Assembly (NCBI GenBank): GCA_025267735.1
Contig: CM046311.1
Span: forward strand, 22,218,020-22,282,019
DNA length: 64,000 bases
Reading direction: 5' to 3'
DNA from: Mactra quadrangularis
Taxonomy: Eukaryota > Mollusca > Bivalvia > Venerida > Mactridae
The translations under genes were made by a program, and so were the position numbers. Shown piece after piece: positions 21,046 through 33,300 of this stretch. Below the pieces are notes generated by a model. It had not been told where the DNA came from. It did not search any database and worked only from the letters and a program-made list of their open reading frames with translations. Every line of letters begins with the position of its first letter. Positions within the stretch are counted from its first letter, which is position 1.

Positions 21046-22251
21046 CTAGTTTGGGTTTTGAGTATTCTGGCTAGTTACTGTAGCCGAAGCAGTACTTGAC
21101 TTCTTAGATCTCTGGCTATACTCGTGCTTGTATCCAAATTGACCGTAAGTCGATTTAAAATTGGTGCCCGAACCATAATTCCCTTTGTTATAGGGATGAC
21201 CACGCCTGAATTTCTTATTAGATTTGCCTCTAATAGGGCCATATGTGAAAGGTTTATTCACAAATTTACCAACACGCACGCTGGTTTCACACTTTTTAAT
21301 TTCTTTATTAATGTCATCCCCAAAAAGGTAACTAGTTATAGGGGTATTTATATTACAAATGCTACTGTACTTTTGCTTTAAGTAAGGACGTAGTAAGTAT
21401 CTCCTACGCACGCTCATGTTGAACTGGGCCTGGCCCAATATTGTAAGGGAGTCAGCAATCAGAGCTTTAGCCTCGGGTATTTTACTTATATGAGGCTTGA
21501 GTGCTTTAGCCAATGAAAGAACAGGGATCATTCCTGTAGTTATAAGATTCTGAGTATCCCTTAGGAGTTTGTCTGAGGTCTGGACTCTCCTGTGTTTTAC
21601 AAGGTCATTCCATACCTCATCATTCACTTTGGGTGCACCCATAAGTAGACAATTTGATGGGATTTTATATTTGGTAATTATGTCATTGACAGCACATGCA
21701 TTAGTGCATGATTCATTAATTAATTTTGCCAACGATTCTGAAACAGGTTCACCCAGTTCTGGGGTTTTTAATTTAGCCTGAGGCCACAAATCTTCATCCT
21801 CAGAGGGCATCTCATCATCAGAAAATAACTTATTCGATAAAGAATTGACGAGATTATTATTGAGCTTATTCGTCACTTTCGGGGCGAAATCGTCGCGGGC
21901 CGAAACCGCTGACGATTCGTTTCCACTGGAAATTTGATTTCGAGACAAATCTTGGTCAACGACCATATTATTAATACCCAATACATTTTTCAAAGAACAA
22001 ATTGTCTCTGGGGTTAACTTATTTAAATCAATAATATTGTTACCTGTTGTTTCAGTCAAAGGCTTCGAACAGTTCATTCGGGTGCCTTTGCTTTTATTGT
22101 TGACTTTATTTACAACGGACTTAATTTGAACGGACGGTCCGGCATTTTCTCTATTCTCGTCACTGACAGACGAGAAACCTGAAAAACTAGATTCACTAGT
22201 CTCTTGTAGCGACAATACATCGTATTGCTTCTTATCGTCTTTCTTTGGCAT
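21046..22251 (-). CDS. DIRS Gag-like protein
   Basis: 401 residues if translation starts at the ATG at 22251 (MPKKDDKKQYDVLS). An in-frame ATG at 22314 would add 21 hydrophobic residues that look like translated leader, so I prefer the internal start. The protein probably packages element RNA. It has a polar, Ser/Asn-rich N-terminal third, an acidic stretch (SDDEMPSEDEDLW), a central helical part (..LLMGAPKVNDEVWNDL..) typical of DIRS ORF1 proteins, and a basic Gly/Arg/Lys-rich C-terminus (RGKSNKKFRRGHPYNKG) suited to nucleic-acid binding. No zinc knuckle is visible. It is the first ORF of the element, 331 bp inside the right ITR. The family assignment rests on position and composition. Confidence 0.78.
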   Translation of the reverse strand: MPKKDDKKQYDVLSLQETSESSFSGFSSVSDENRENAGPSVQIKSVVNKVNNKSKGTRMNCSKPLTETTGNNIIDLNKLTPETICSLKNVLGINNMVVDQDLSRNQISSGNESSAVSARDDFAPKVTNKLNNNLVNSLSNKLFSDDEMPSEDEDLWPQAKLKTPELGEPVSESLAKLINESCTNACAVNDIITKYKIPSNCLLMGAPKVNDEVWNDLVKHRRVQTSDKLLRDTQNLITTGMIPVLSLAKALKPHISKIPEAKALIADSLTILGQAQFNMSVRRRYLLRPYLKQKYSSICNINTPITSYLFGDDINKEIKKCETSVRVGKFVNKPFTYGPIRGKSNKKFRRGHPYNKGNYGSGTNFKSTYGQFGYKHEYSQRSKKSSTASATVTSQNTQNPN

Positions 22252-22581
22252 CGCCAAAAAGAATAATAAGGCGGTGGTATACAACAAAAAGAAGGCACAC
22301 AATAATAAAAACAAACACGGTTCAATTTAATAAACCCTCAAACTAGCGAGTTTCACTCGTGTGATTTGTAGACTAGACTCAGTATCTAAAAATAAATTAA
22401 ACAGAACAAATAAGAATCTAGATAAATTCTAGTGCCTTTCAAACATTCAAAAAATAATAATTCATTTAAATGAATTGTTAAAAACCACCTTATAAAATCA
22501 AAAAATGAACCACAACTTCAAAAATCGAAAAATCGACTCTTACCGTCTAACTCAAGATGGCGACTGGATCGCTAAAATGAT

Positions 22582-22703
22582 TATGAAGGAGAGCACGTGG
22601 CGACTGTGTATTTATGCAGTACTTAGTCACGTGATTAAAGTTCAAGTTTATGAACTTTAAAAGGCGATTATGATTGGATCACTGAAGTGATATGCTTGTA
22701 TAT
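22582..22703 (-). repeat. DIRS right inverted terminal repeat with promoter-like motifs
   Basis: 122 bp, complement of 13835-13956 with no difference seen. Read in the element's sense direction it holds CCAAT (22673-22677), CACGTG (22628-22633), an ATAAATA TATA-like box (22609-22615) and a second CACGTG (22594-22599). DIRS ITRs are known to drive element transcription. The individual boxes are inference. Confidence 0.85.
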
Positions 22704-22729
22704 GAGAGCCGTAGGCCACTGAAAATAAT
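22693..22729. repeat. DIRS right outer end (source of ICR part 2)
   Basis: Exact complement of 14372-14408 in the ICR. It ends with AAT at 22727-22729, matching the AAT that opens the left end. Confidence 0.88.
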
Positions 22730-22902
22730 GCACTTAGTAACTTCATTAATAAAGAGTCTGCATTCCATTACATGCTGCACTGAAGCAAAGTTCCAATATC
22801 TTTCATGTTTGTACTTCAATGATTTCCAAGTCTATTCATTCCAGTGTCATCCATGGAACATTTTTATCTCATTTAAACAGATTTCCTCATAATACTTGAC
22901 AA

Positions 22903-23222
22903 ATTACATTTACTCAGTTTACTGCATTTACTCAGTTTTAATACATTTACTCAGTTTTAATACATTTACTCAGTTTTAATACATTTACTCAGTTTTAATA
23001 CATTTACTCAGTTTAATGCATTTACTCAGTTTACTGCATTTACTCAATTTTAATACATTTACTCAGTTTGAATACATTTACTCAGTTTAATGCATTTACT
23101 CAGTTTACTACATTTACTCAGTTTTTCTGCATATACACAAATACTTGCTTTAACTGAATTAACTCAGTTTACTACATTTACTCAGATTACTACAGTTACT
23201 CAGATTACTACATACATTCAGT
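22903..23222. repeat. 18-19-bp tandem minisatellite
   Basis: About 17 units built on CATTTACTCAGTTTTAATA, with 18-bp variants (TTTACTCAGTTTACTGCA) and drift to CAGATTACTA at the right end. It starts about 175 bp from the DIRS right end. Confidence 0.9.
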
Positions 23223-24738
23223 TTCAAGGTATTAACAAATCAAAGATGCATCATATTCAATAACACCAAGATCATAATTGTCAATCACATGCAATGAAAT
23301 GTCCTGTTATATTAATGCAACAAGAACAATAAATACCCATAATGCAATCTGAAATGCTCGCTGTAAATATCAGAAAATGTCTATATTGATTTCACAATCA
23401 TTCTTGGAAATTTGTAGAACTGTCTTTTACGATTTTCAATTTCCCAGCTCTTTTATTAATACATTCTGTGGAATATCATAATTTTTACAATCAAACTAGA
23501 AATCATGATACAGTCATTACATTGTGTTCTGGGGGGATTTTTATTCCGACTGATTAAAGACTTGAAGCTAATAGCTTCTGAACTTAGAAACAATTTTCCA
23601 AGCAAACCAACATGCAGGAATTAGTAGCGTTCACATTACAAGAGATAATTTAAAGATAATTTTTACAAAATACGACAGCAAATTGTAGCGGAAATACTTT
23701 GCGGATTAAGCATATTATAAATGAGAAAGATTTAATATTGTTCCGAGTATTGGGTATGTCCCACTCGCTTCATTGACCATTAAATTAGCAGTATTATTTC
23801 CAGACTTGCAGAAAAATTGTTTCCATTGCAGAAGATACTCAATCTTAGAATTAAGTGATTTAACCGAATTGAGACTTCAATAAATCAAAATGAAGCGACT
23901 AAAGACCAGACTTAGACTCAGAATGACAGGGATAACAATTCTATTGATAACAACATGGTACAGTTTTAATTGTTATATAACTCATTGTATAAAACTATTG
24001 TTAAGTTAGAAAACTTAAATATGCATTTCATTAATAATAATGCTTAAGATTTGGTTGCGTCAAATTATGGGAACAAAAAAGCAATCATTCAATTCTATAA
24101 TTGGTATTGTCAATGACAAGTCAAAGGAAATAACAAAAATGATGGTAACTTAGTTGTGACAATTTTGAGTAGATCTGATATGACTTGAAAGAAAAGTGAA
24201 ACTTAATAACTCATTGACAAAAACACCATATAAAATTTTGATAACAAAAAATCTAAATTTTGTCAAAATCAAAAGGTTCAACTTTGACAGGTTATGTACA
24301 AAACACACCAAATAGAATGTTCTTAGTGATCACAATCCCACCTGCAAGTATTACCTTTTGTGTTAACTGAGAAAAAATTGTACTCATGCATTTAAGATAA
24401 AGAAAACTGCATCTTTTGTTCAATGAGTATTTTTGCCAAGAAAAACAATGATAATGAGAGCTAGTGATTGTTACAGCCTGCATTGATACATCATCATACG
24501 TGACAACATGTCACAATCAAGAGGAAGAGACACCTACATCATGCACCTATATCACAAACATACAACATCATCAAATATGGACACCTGTGCACATATAAAA
24601 AACAAAGAAAATTAGTAACATCGTTTTTTTTATGTTAAATTTCTTAAAATGAGCCCCTCCTACATTAAGCTTAATCATTGCAAAAACAATTGACCAAAAA
24701 TGCAGTCAGTCAAACATGTGCAAAGTCAAAAAATTAAA
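23223..24738. other. Non-coding, nothing recognised
   Basis: No ORF or repeat that I can support. Confidence 0.5.
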
Positions 24739-24922
24739 ATCTAACAAAGCAAAAGATGTTCTAACAAAGTCAAAGACGATCTATTAACAAAGCCAAAAAC
24801 AACCAAAAAAAGCCAAATACAATCTAACAAAACCAAAGACAATCTAACAAAGCCAAAGACAAACTAACAAAGCAAATGACAACCTAACAAAGCTAAAGAC
24901 AACCTAACAAAGCAAAAGACAT
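24739..24922. repeat. 20-bp tandem minisatellite
   Basis: About nine imperfect units around ATCTAACAAAGCCAAAGACA. It is A-rich on this strand and non-coding. Confidence 0.88.
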
Positions 24923-27900
24923 TGCTTCAGATGTTGCTAGGTGTTCAAAAAAAGTAAAATAAACTATGTCAAAATAGTTCAAAGAAAATTGCTCAATAAT
25001 ATAGAGAAATAACAGTCATCTTCTATCTCAAATATGTTTTTCTCTCCGTAACATGCAACAAGACCATGATTACATATATTTGTCATAAAAATTGCTTTCC
25101 ATCATGCAATAGTGCCATTAAAGAAAATCCACACCTTAAAGAAAGATAAAAGAAGTGTATGACTCATTATTTTAATTATAATTTTACATTCTAGAAAATT
25201 ATAACTTGATAAATATGAAAAAATATCAAACTTCATTTCCATGGCAACAATAACTATGTAACATTAAACTGAATAAAAGATTCTTTTGAAATTCAAGAAA
25301 AACTGAAATCAATATGAGCAGGTGGTACTAACAGAGACAAAAAAATTCAGGTCATTAAAAAAATGGAATTTGATGCAAAAAATTGTCAAGAGTAATTTCT
25401 TGAGAAAGAAACCCCAACAATTTTATGCCAGATTAAAGTTAAGAATACAGCCTGGTCATCACCTTACACATATTTATAATACATCACTGTGGTGGAACAA
25501 AAATACAAGAACATGTTCCTCAGACTTTGAAAAAACACAACCAAGCAGTTTTCCCTATCAAAACAAGCCCATAGTATCCTGATTGCATTAAAAATTAAAT
25601 CATTTATTACTGAAAAGCATTAATATTTAAATTCTACTAGATCAGGTTTTTGAAACTTTAAATTTAAAGTTTTTTGTAAACAAATTCATCATGGTAATAT
25701 AATTACTCCATATAACTTGATTAAAATAAGTGAGACATAAGATTGATTATAGTTTAAGAACATCGTATCAGGAGACTACACAGAAATTTCTTTGAACATT
25801 TTCAGAGCCTGGATCTTTGCACAGCGGGAATATGGAATTGGTTATCTGTTAAAATACTGACAAAAAATCAAGCACAGCTCAATTCAAAGTCCCATGAGCC
25901 TCCAAGTCAAGGTTCGCTTGATTAGACTCTACATGGCACCAGAACGAAAACTGATAGAACCAAATTAATTTTCAGGCCATGAAATAGGTATTCCAGTCTC
26001 CCATCTGAAAGGATCATTTCTTACACAGTGGGTAAATGTATGATTAATGAAAAAACCAGGTCAAAAGTGGAAATACATGATTTATAAACGTCTGTGCTAA
26101 TTAATACTATAGTTAATCAAATATTTTCATCAGAGACAAGGTTTCTCCCTCAAACAACTTTAAAATAATCTTCAAATAATCTAATATCTAACAATATTGA
26201 CAATAACCCTAAATCCATTTCTTAAATACACAGGCAATGGTCTCAAGAGACACGGAAAGTTTAGATTTCAAACTGAAATCCAGGTGGCTTTTAGGCTATG
26301 TAATACTTCAATAATGGCTGCCAACCTAGAGGTAAATTGATAAATTTGAAGGTTACATCATTTATATGGTGTAATCACACCGATTTATCTCTGAGGCATT
26401 AGTACCAAGGTTTCAAAAATAACATAATTCATTTAGACTTAAAGGTCTTTCCAAGGTGAAGATTACAAAATTACATAAGAACCTAAAGAAAAGAAAATAA
26501 ACCCAAAGGATACAAATAAATTAAATCAAACATAAAGGAATGAAACAATGAATATGAAATACATGACAAACTTCGGAGTATGAAACATTTCATAACAAAT
26601 TACTGGCAAATTGTTGGAGCGCTATTACATAATAAACCAAAAGAAAGAAAATAAACCCAATGGATACAAAATGAAGTACATCAAAAATCACATAACAACC
26701 AAAAAGGAAAAACAATAAACCCTAAGGAAAGAAAGTAAACATAATGAAAACAACAGAGAAATGCTGATTAACTTCTATTACATATGATTCACACATGGTA
26801 GTCTCAAGACAGCGATAATTTAGTTAAAACAACAAAAACGTAAGAAATGCAAGAATCGTAAGAAACAGAGCAGATGTGAATGCAGCTGAAGGTCACTAAA
26901 GGTCAACACCATGGCGATGAATTACAAGTAAATGACACTGACGTAACAGATAAGACTTCGTGAAATAAGAGAGAAAACCTGACAATGAATCCCAAGACAA
27001 TTATGTTAATGAAATCAAATGTTGAACGAATTAAGTAACTCTTTATATAACATACACCATCCATGTACTCTGGGAGATTCTATACAAATATACAGTACAG
27101 CGTCTTATAAACATCACCCAGTGGAAGAGACTGAAGTGAGTGGCTGTTCAGAGGTTGCTGTTGTTCAGAGGTTAAAATGTAATTAAAATTATGCTGTTGT
27201 TGTGCAGAGAATTTGGTCTGTAGAGGCCCAGCTGCTCTGCAGAAGTTATATAGGTTGAACAAGACATTGTATGGGTATGTATTGGGAATGGTAAAAAAGA
27301 TCTTCAACCTAGAAGAGCTTAGCAATTCGGTAAGTTATAGGTTATTTTGTAGTGGTATTAAACTGGGTCTAAATCATTGTAAGATCGGTACCTAGCAAAT
27401 CAAATGAAGCTAATAACTAGAATATCTTTCTGCATTTTAACATGTTCAGTGTGTTCATGCAAACACCACTTAATTCTAATAATGAAACTAAGCTTATTAC
27501 AACCCTGACAAAATCTATGAGCTCAGTGTAGTATGTCCTTGTTTAATCAAAAAGCATAACAACCATTATGAGTTAAATTCATTCCAGTAAGAGATATGGT
27601 GTGAAATGCAAACATAGAAACCCATAGAACATTGCCCCATAGAATATTGTTAAAGGACAAAATATATCATGTGAAGAAATAATACAATTTTGTAGAGTAA
27701 ACTTTGTTCATAAGTTTCAATCAAGTATAAAATGGGTCAAAGACAAAAATAGAGTGCAATGAATAAAGGACTCATATTTCATATTTTGTTAGAAACCATG
27801 TATTTTTATACAAATAAAGAAGCACTATGTAAATATTTACAATTCCAAGATAAAGCTGTGAACATATATAGAATTTATATCAATTATTTAATAGAGTATT

Positions 27901-27987
27901 GTCATATCAGACTATTACAAAGACTTAGTATGATAATAGTTTGTATGTATTATAAGAACAAAGTGTAACAAAACTGCACTGAATCAA
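24923..27987. other. Non-coding, nothing recognised
   Basis: Small ORFs (25322-25582, 27080-27325, 27213-27395, 27759-27968) show no domain-like pattern. A-rich degenerate sequence near 26450-26760 repeats short phrases such as AAACCCAA and GAAAGAAA, without a clear period. Confidence 0.45.
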
Positions 27988-28072
27988 ATATCGTGGGTTT
28001 AATGCAAAATGGTCGTAACTCACTCTTTTCTTATATTGAGTAACAACCGTTTTGTGCAAAACCTGCGATATA
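27988..28072 (+). repeat. Foldback repeat family P, copy 3
   Basis: One of the best-preserved copies. The arms are bounded by ATATCG and CGATAT, with GCAAAATGGTCGTAACTC on the left and GAGTAACAACCGTTTTG on the right. The loop is TTTTCTTAT. Confidence 0.8.
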
Positions 28073-28120
28073 TGTGAAGAAATTGTCTGGGACATTCATT
28101 TTCACAAATAACATATTTAG

Positions 28121-28233
28121 GGGGCTTAGCGCAAAACAGTCATAACTCACTCTTCTTCTTCTTCTTCCCGGTAAGAGCTGGGATCTGACAGATCGTATTT
28201 AGCTCTTACGACAGTTTTGCTCTTAAAGCGCGG
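28121..28233 (+). repeat. Foldback repeat family P, copy 4, with a second hairpin in its loop
   Basis: The outer arms (GGGGCTTAGCGCAAAACAG and ACAGTTTTGC..GCGCGG) belong to family P. The normal loop is replaced by (CTT)n and a separate inverted repeat: GTAAGAGCT (28171-28179) with AGCTCTTAC (28201-28209), enclosing ATCTGACAGAT. It lies only about 50 bp from copy 3. Confidence 0.7.
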
Positions 28234-30282
28234 AATTTGTATATTTTTATTTATCAGAATAATTTCTTCATTCAGAAATAAAAAGTGTAGTATTAAAATA
28301 TAGCATTTAATAACATTTTGTTAACAATACTGGAGTAAACAAATGGAATAGCAATTTAAGAATCCATATGTTTCATTCTTGTTATGTTTGCTTGCCACAT
28401 TTTTTGCAGTGAAGATAAAAGACTTTCTTTTATATGCACTCGTAATTGTCCTAAATTGTTTCATAATAGCTTCAAATCTCATTTCTAAGACATTTTTTCT
28501 ATGAAAATGAAATATGCCATCAAAATAGTCTGCACATGTATACACAACATAATTATGTGCATTCTGAAAGAGTCTAGAAGCAGTAAAACAAGACAACATC
28601 TTTTATCTGCAAGAATGAGATAACTTCTGCCACCTGCATCAAATAGACATTCTACAAGGATTGTGTTGATGCTTTACACCCATCCTTTAGGCTATACAAA
28701 CCCAACAACTGAAAGAAAAAATCCTAAAACATTAATGTTAAAAATTACTTATTTATTTCACTTAAATATACATTAATAGCAGATGATACTTTGAATTCTT
28801 TCACACTATTTTCTCCTTCCTTACTGGAGAGTACCAAGATGGTGGAAAGCAATAGACTAGAGAGTTACAAGCAAGAATAAAATGTTTCCCATCTTAAATA
28901 AATGATATGTGTATTTAACCTTTGCTTTGAAAACATTTATTTCTCCTATTTAACCATCTGAATAATATAAACACTTAATAAAAACATGCTGCATATGTAC
29001 TTGTGATTCATTAAAACATATGTATTTATTATTTCTATTAAAATTCTACAAAAAAATCCTGTACTATCCATCTGACTTTCTGGTTCCTGTTTCACCTCAT
29101 GCTTTCAGATTTCCCTGATTCTACCAGAGGTTAGATTCCTTTACAGACATTAAAAAGAAAACATTTTTTTATTTGTTTTTGTACTCTAAAAATAACTTAA
29201 GGCCTATGGGTTCCATATGGTGGTTCAACGTTTGTAGTGAATTAAGGTAATACAATGTATATAGATAAATCCCTGGTTTTCATGTAAGTAGATATTCAAG
29301 GATGCACAGTTCTTAAATTCTCATTGACATAATGTTTTAAAATGTACATAATTATTGAATTGTAGATTAAAATTTATCCAACTTATAACTGCCTTTTGGA
29401 ATTACTTGTGCTTCTCATCTTGGCTTTAATAATCAACTTTTAGTCCTTATTTCTTAGTGCTAAAAGAATACCTCTTTATTGGTGTCTTAAAAATAACTTT
29501 TCATTTTTAGTTATAAAAAAATTTACATGAGGCAAAAAATCTTGCAACAGTGATTCACCTGTATAATTATAACAATATGTAGTTAATAAAGAAAAAAAAT
29601 GAACTTAGATCTAATCTGTGTACACCAATCCTTATGCAATTTACAGAAGCCAAGCTTACAAGAGCTGAAGCATAAGTTTGTATACCTGGATATTACCCTG
29701 GTTTTTATTATAAAACAAAAAATACAAGAAGATATTTTAGTATCTTTAGTACCTGAAAAAACAACAGCATACTATAAATGAATCTAATACAATGTATTCT
29801 ATCTCAACTTTTTATTGTTGTTCTTGGCACAGACTTTCATTTCTTCTTGGCTGGATGGTTTTGGTTGAACCAAGGTCAAGATACTATCATACAAGTCTAT
29901 GTCTTATGATTTGTTTTCAGTTTGTATAATCACTGATGAATTAAATCCAGTTCATGAACTTTGATTAAGAATGTTTAAGTATTGTTCATGAACTATTCAT
30001 AAATGGCTTAAATAGTTCAGTATTCCATGAACATCATTTTGTAGGGTTATTAAGCCTGTGAGATTTAAAACATTCAAATCACTCGCAAGATCCATTCATC
30101 AATTAAAAGTTATAAAACGTTTTACCAGTTCTAACAGCAACAACAACTCTAGCATACAACACCATTTCCAATGAGAATTCTAGAGAGAAACATCTTATCA
30201 TTTTATTGTAGAAAACTTCAAAGTCTATAAAATAAAAAAACTGGAAATCTAAATTTTATTCATTCTAATGATATTCCAAAAT
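28234..30282. other. Non-coding, nothing recognised
   Basis: The ORFs at 28321-28599 (minus) and 29599-29781 (plus) lack any recognisable feature. AT-rich throughout. Confidence 0.45.
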
Positions 30283-30362
30283 TGCTGGTATAGTGCAAAA
30301 CGGTCATAACTCAATATCAGAAAAGAGTGAGTTACCACCCTTTTGCACTAAACCTGCGAAAT
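30283..30362 (-). repeat. Foldback repeat family P, copy 5
   Basis: Arms AGTGCAAAACGGTCATAACT and CTTTTGCACTAAACCTGCG. The loop reads in the opposite orientation to copies 1-3 (its complement gives CACTCTTTTCTGATATTGAG), so the element is inserted in reverse. Confidence 0.8.
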
Positions 30363-33300
30363 GTATGTTATAATGCTAGTACAAGCCATATGTACTTTCT
30401 TCAAGATTGTTACATTGTAAAATATACAAGGAATTAACATTTCATAATTGAGGTACTTGTAGCAAATTGATTTTAATTAAACATGCAAGAAACCAGAAGC
30501 CTAAACATAATGATTTTAATATTCTCTAATTATAGAGAATATGAAAACATTGTACAAAACATCATGGAATTTTAAAATGCATGCATGCACACTATAATAC
30601 GGTACATCAACTTGGCTATTCTTAGACATGCTAGGAAAACTTCTGAATGTTAAATGATGAGGCACGATGAGTTTCTCAAACCTCTCAGTCATAGGGCCTT
30701 ATTTGTGTCAATACTAGTGGCAAGAGCATCATGTTCATTATTTTAAATGGAAAGAAGAGAAAATAGAATAAGTATACCAGTCAGTAGTGGTTAGACACAC
30801 ACTAGACAGTGATTTAAATAACAATATAAAACTGTATTAACACAAACCAACATCAACCCTAAGGACCGCCAGTCAGGGAGTCAGAAAGACTTCAATCCAG
30901 ACAAAAACGACAGGCCTCACCCTTGCCAAAGGATTAATCAACAGCCTGTTTAAACTAAAACAGATGATGATGCTATCAAAATTAGAAAATATTACAGTTG
31001 CTCCAAATAAAATTGCAAATAACAATTGTCACAAACAAGTGACTATTCTTCATGAAAGCATACAATTTAGCTTCAGAGGACAGGTTACCCCTTTTTTACA
31101 ACACCAAACCACATGTCAATATTTCATATTTTTCCCACAATTCTAAAATTGCCCAAAACCATTCACTACTCAACTTTTCCTTACTGCTAGTACAATGTTT
31201 TTAGAATCCATCATTTTTTTAAACATTCTAAACAATCCACTCCATCAAACCTCCTGTCTCACCAAATTAAATTAATCTTAAATAGGAAAGCCTCATTATA
31301 TTCTAAAATCTAGATACAAGTTTACAAATGAACCCCTTCTAAATGTACAGGAAACAACAAGGTGTCTGTCAAATCCAGTTAAAATTCTTCAATGTAACAA
31401 ACTCACAGAACAGAATCTGGTATTACATATTGTACAAACGACCATTTTAGCAAGTGCTTTTATTTTCCTCTTCTTGGCAATCTGTATGTAAGGACAAAAC
31501 CTTGTTTTCAAAAGACTATTGCATGTTGGGATATTTTACGTTTATATTTTGGAGAAATACAAAATAAACTAGCAGAAAAGTGGAAAGACCAAGAGAATTT
31601 GGTGCAACAATATTAGACAATGGTCTGGACTTAATAGAAACATCGAAAAGAACTGAAGACACAATGAGATGGACGACAAAATTAATGTTCAAACATAGGT
31701 GCACCATAAGCCTATTCAAAGCCTATGGTCATGATAATGACCATGATAAAAACCTCATCATAAAAATGAAATTTGTCAAAAATGAAAAATTTAAGCCAAC
31801 ACCAAAAATTCCACTTAACAGTATTTTGAAAATACTTTCTTGTTTCCTCATGCAAGAAGTTTCGAAACTATTTTGACTGATGTTGAATAAAATAGAAAGA
31901 GCTAGGAGATAGAAAACAAAACAACATGGAAACTGTCAGAGGATTTAAGTCTCAGCATTTTTATGCACTTTCTATCGTCTAAGTAGCAGACCTCCCAGAT
32001 TTGACCAGAAATCTTAGAAACAACGTTTCCTGGAAACGTAACATGCATGCAGCCAATTGTTTCATTTAGTTTTCAATCAAATACTTTGACATTTCTTCAA
32101 AGTCAAATTCTACCTGAAAGTGCTGAGCACAACACATCTGGTACAATGTGCCTGCTGATTGCAACTTAAACTGCAAGGTAGGCAAACTGCATGAGATTAA
32201 CACATGAATTTTAGCCATTTTAAATGAGCCACACAGGCACCATGATGATAAAGACAAGCTGACTTAAGGAGGAAACATACCGAGGTCATCTGATCCAAAT
32301 TTAGAACTGAGAGCGTAAATAAATGGGTCATCTACCAATCAATTAGGAAAGCAAAGATCCCATTTCTGCATGTGAAGTAATTTTGCTAAGAAATTGCAAA
32401 AAATTATAATCAGTTTTGAAGACTTTTCTCTTTTAATTAAATGTTCAAGGTTTCAACCCAAAGAAACCACTCCTATACCGTTAAACAGTTTCCTCGACCA
32501 AACAAAAACAGAACCAAATTTTCAAAAGAGTATAACAAGACCATAGCTGCTTCTGTAAACTAGTTATTAGGAAAACATAATGCAACTTTAAACAGTAGGA
32601 AAAAAGTCTGTACCAGGTCTGACAATCAATATGGAGACATAAATAGAAAGATAATTTTCTTTTCTGTGATTTCAAAGCAGGCCAATCAATATCAATTAAG
32701 AACAATAAAGTAAGAAAAAAATCACTTTGAAAATGTCTGTTTCCTTCTACAAATTAAATGAGCTACTCTTCAGCTTTTAAGGTAGAATTGCTCTAATGTT
32801 TTCACATTGTGCTGTGATATGTCAATGTAACACCATCACTATTAGTTTATATTTAATTCTAGTCTGTCTGGAAATGCTAGTGTCTGTTAAAGACTTCTGA
32901 AAAAGCAGTTGATGGTAGAAAATCAGGAATGTATGTAATTAAATGAATTAACATTAAAATGCATTTGTGTTTGTTTAATTTATGTTTTTGAAAATGACTG
33001 GAAGATTATAGTAATAGAGGTAAAGTGAGCAGTGAAATGCAATGCTTTAATGTAACACTATTTGCATGATTTGGCACAATCTTAAGTGGGAAAAGAGAAA
33101 ATTCAGCAATGAGAAAAAGAGCAAGGTGCAGCACTCATTTTTTCTTTCTCAAAGGAATCGTATACATAACTATCAGCTCTTTCACCATAACTATTAATGA
33201 GGCCAAATAGACATGGTTAATAGGTTTTGTATGGAAGACTACCTTAACCCAGAGCAATTTATGCTCTAAAGCAATATTCTGGGAGCAACATGATGTTACA

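Larger units (their letters stand above)
13768..22729 (-). mobile_element. DIRS-type tyrosine-recombinase retrotransposon (disrupted by a LINE)
   Basis: In minus-strand order it has a right ITR, Gag-like ORF, RT/RNase H/methyltransferase-like ORF, tyrosine recombinase, internal complementary region (ICR) and left ITR. Inverted terminal repeats plus an ICR define the DIRS1-like group, as opposed to the Ngaro and PAT groups with split direct repeats. The element begins and ends with AAT, and AAT/ATT is the overlap at the ICR junction, as expected for integration of a circular intermediate without target duplication. About 8.96 kb, of which 3.6 kb is an inserted LINE. Without the LINE it would be about 5.3 kb. 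The ITRs and the ICR matches read as identical, which suggests a young insertion. Confidence 0.92.

Noticed and set aside
20112..21781. Several plus-strand ORFs within the DIRS Gag and RT genes
   Set aside because: They are antisense shadows of the minus-strand genes and have no domain pattern.
22903..23222. CRISPR-like array
   Set aside because: The units are contiguous with no unique spacers, and the genome is eukaryotic. It is a minisatellite.
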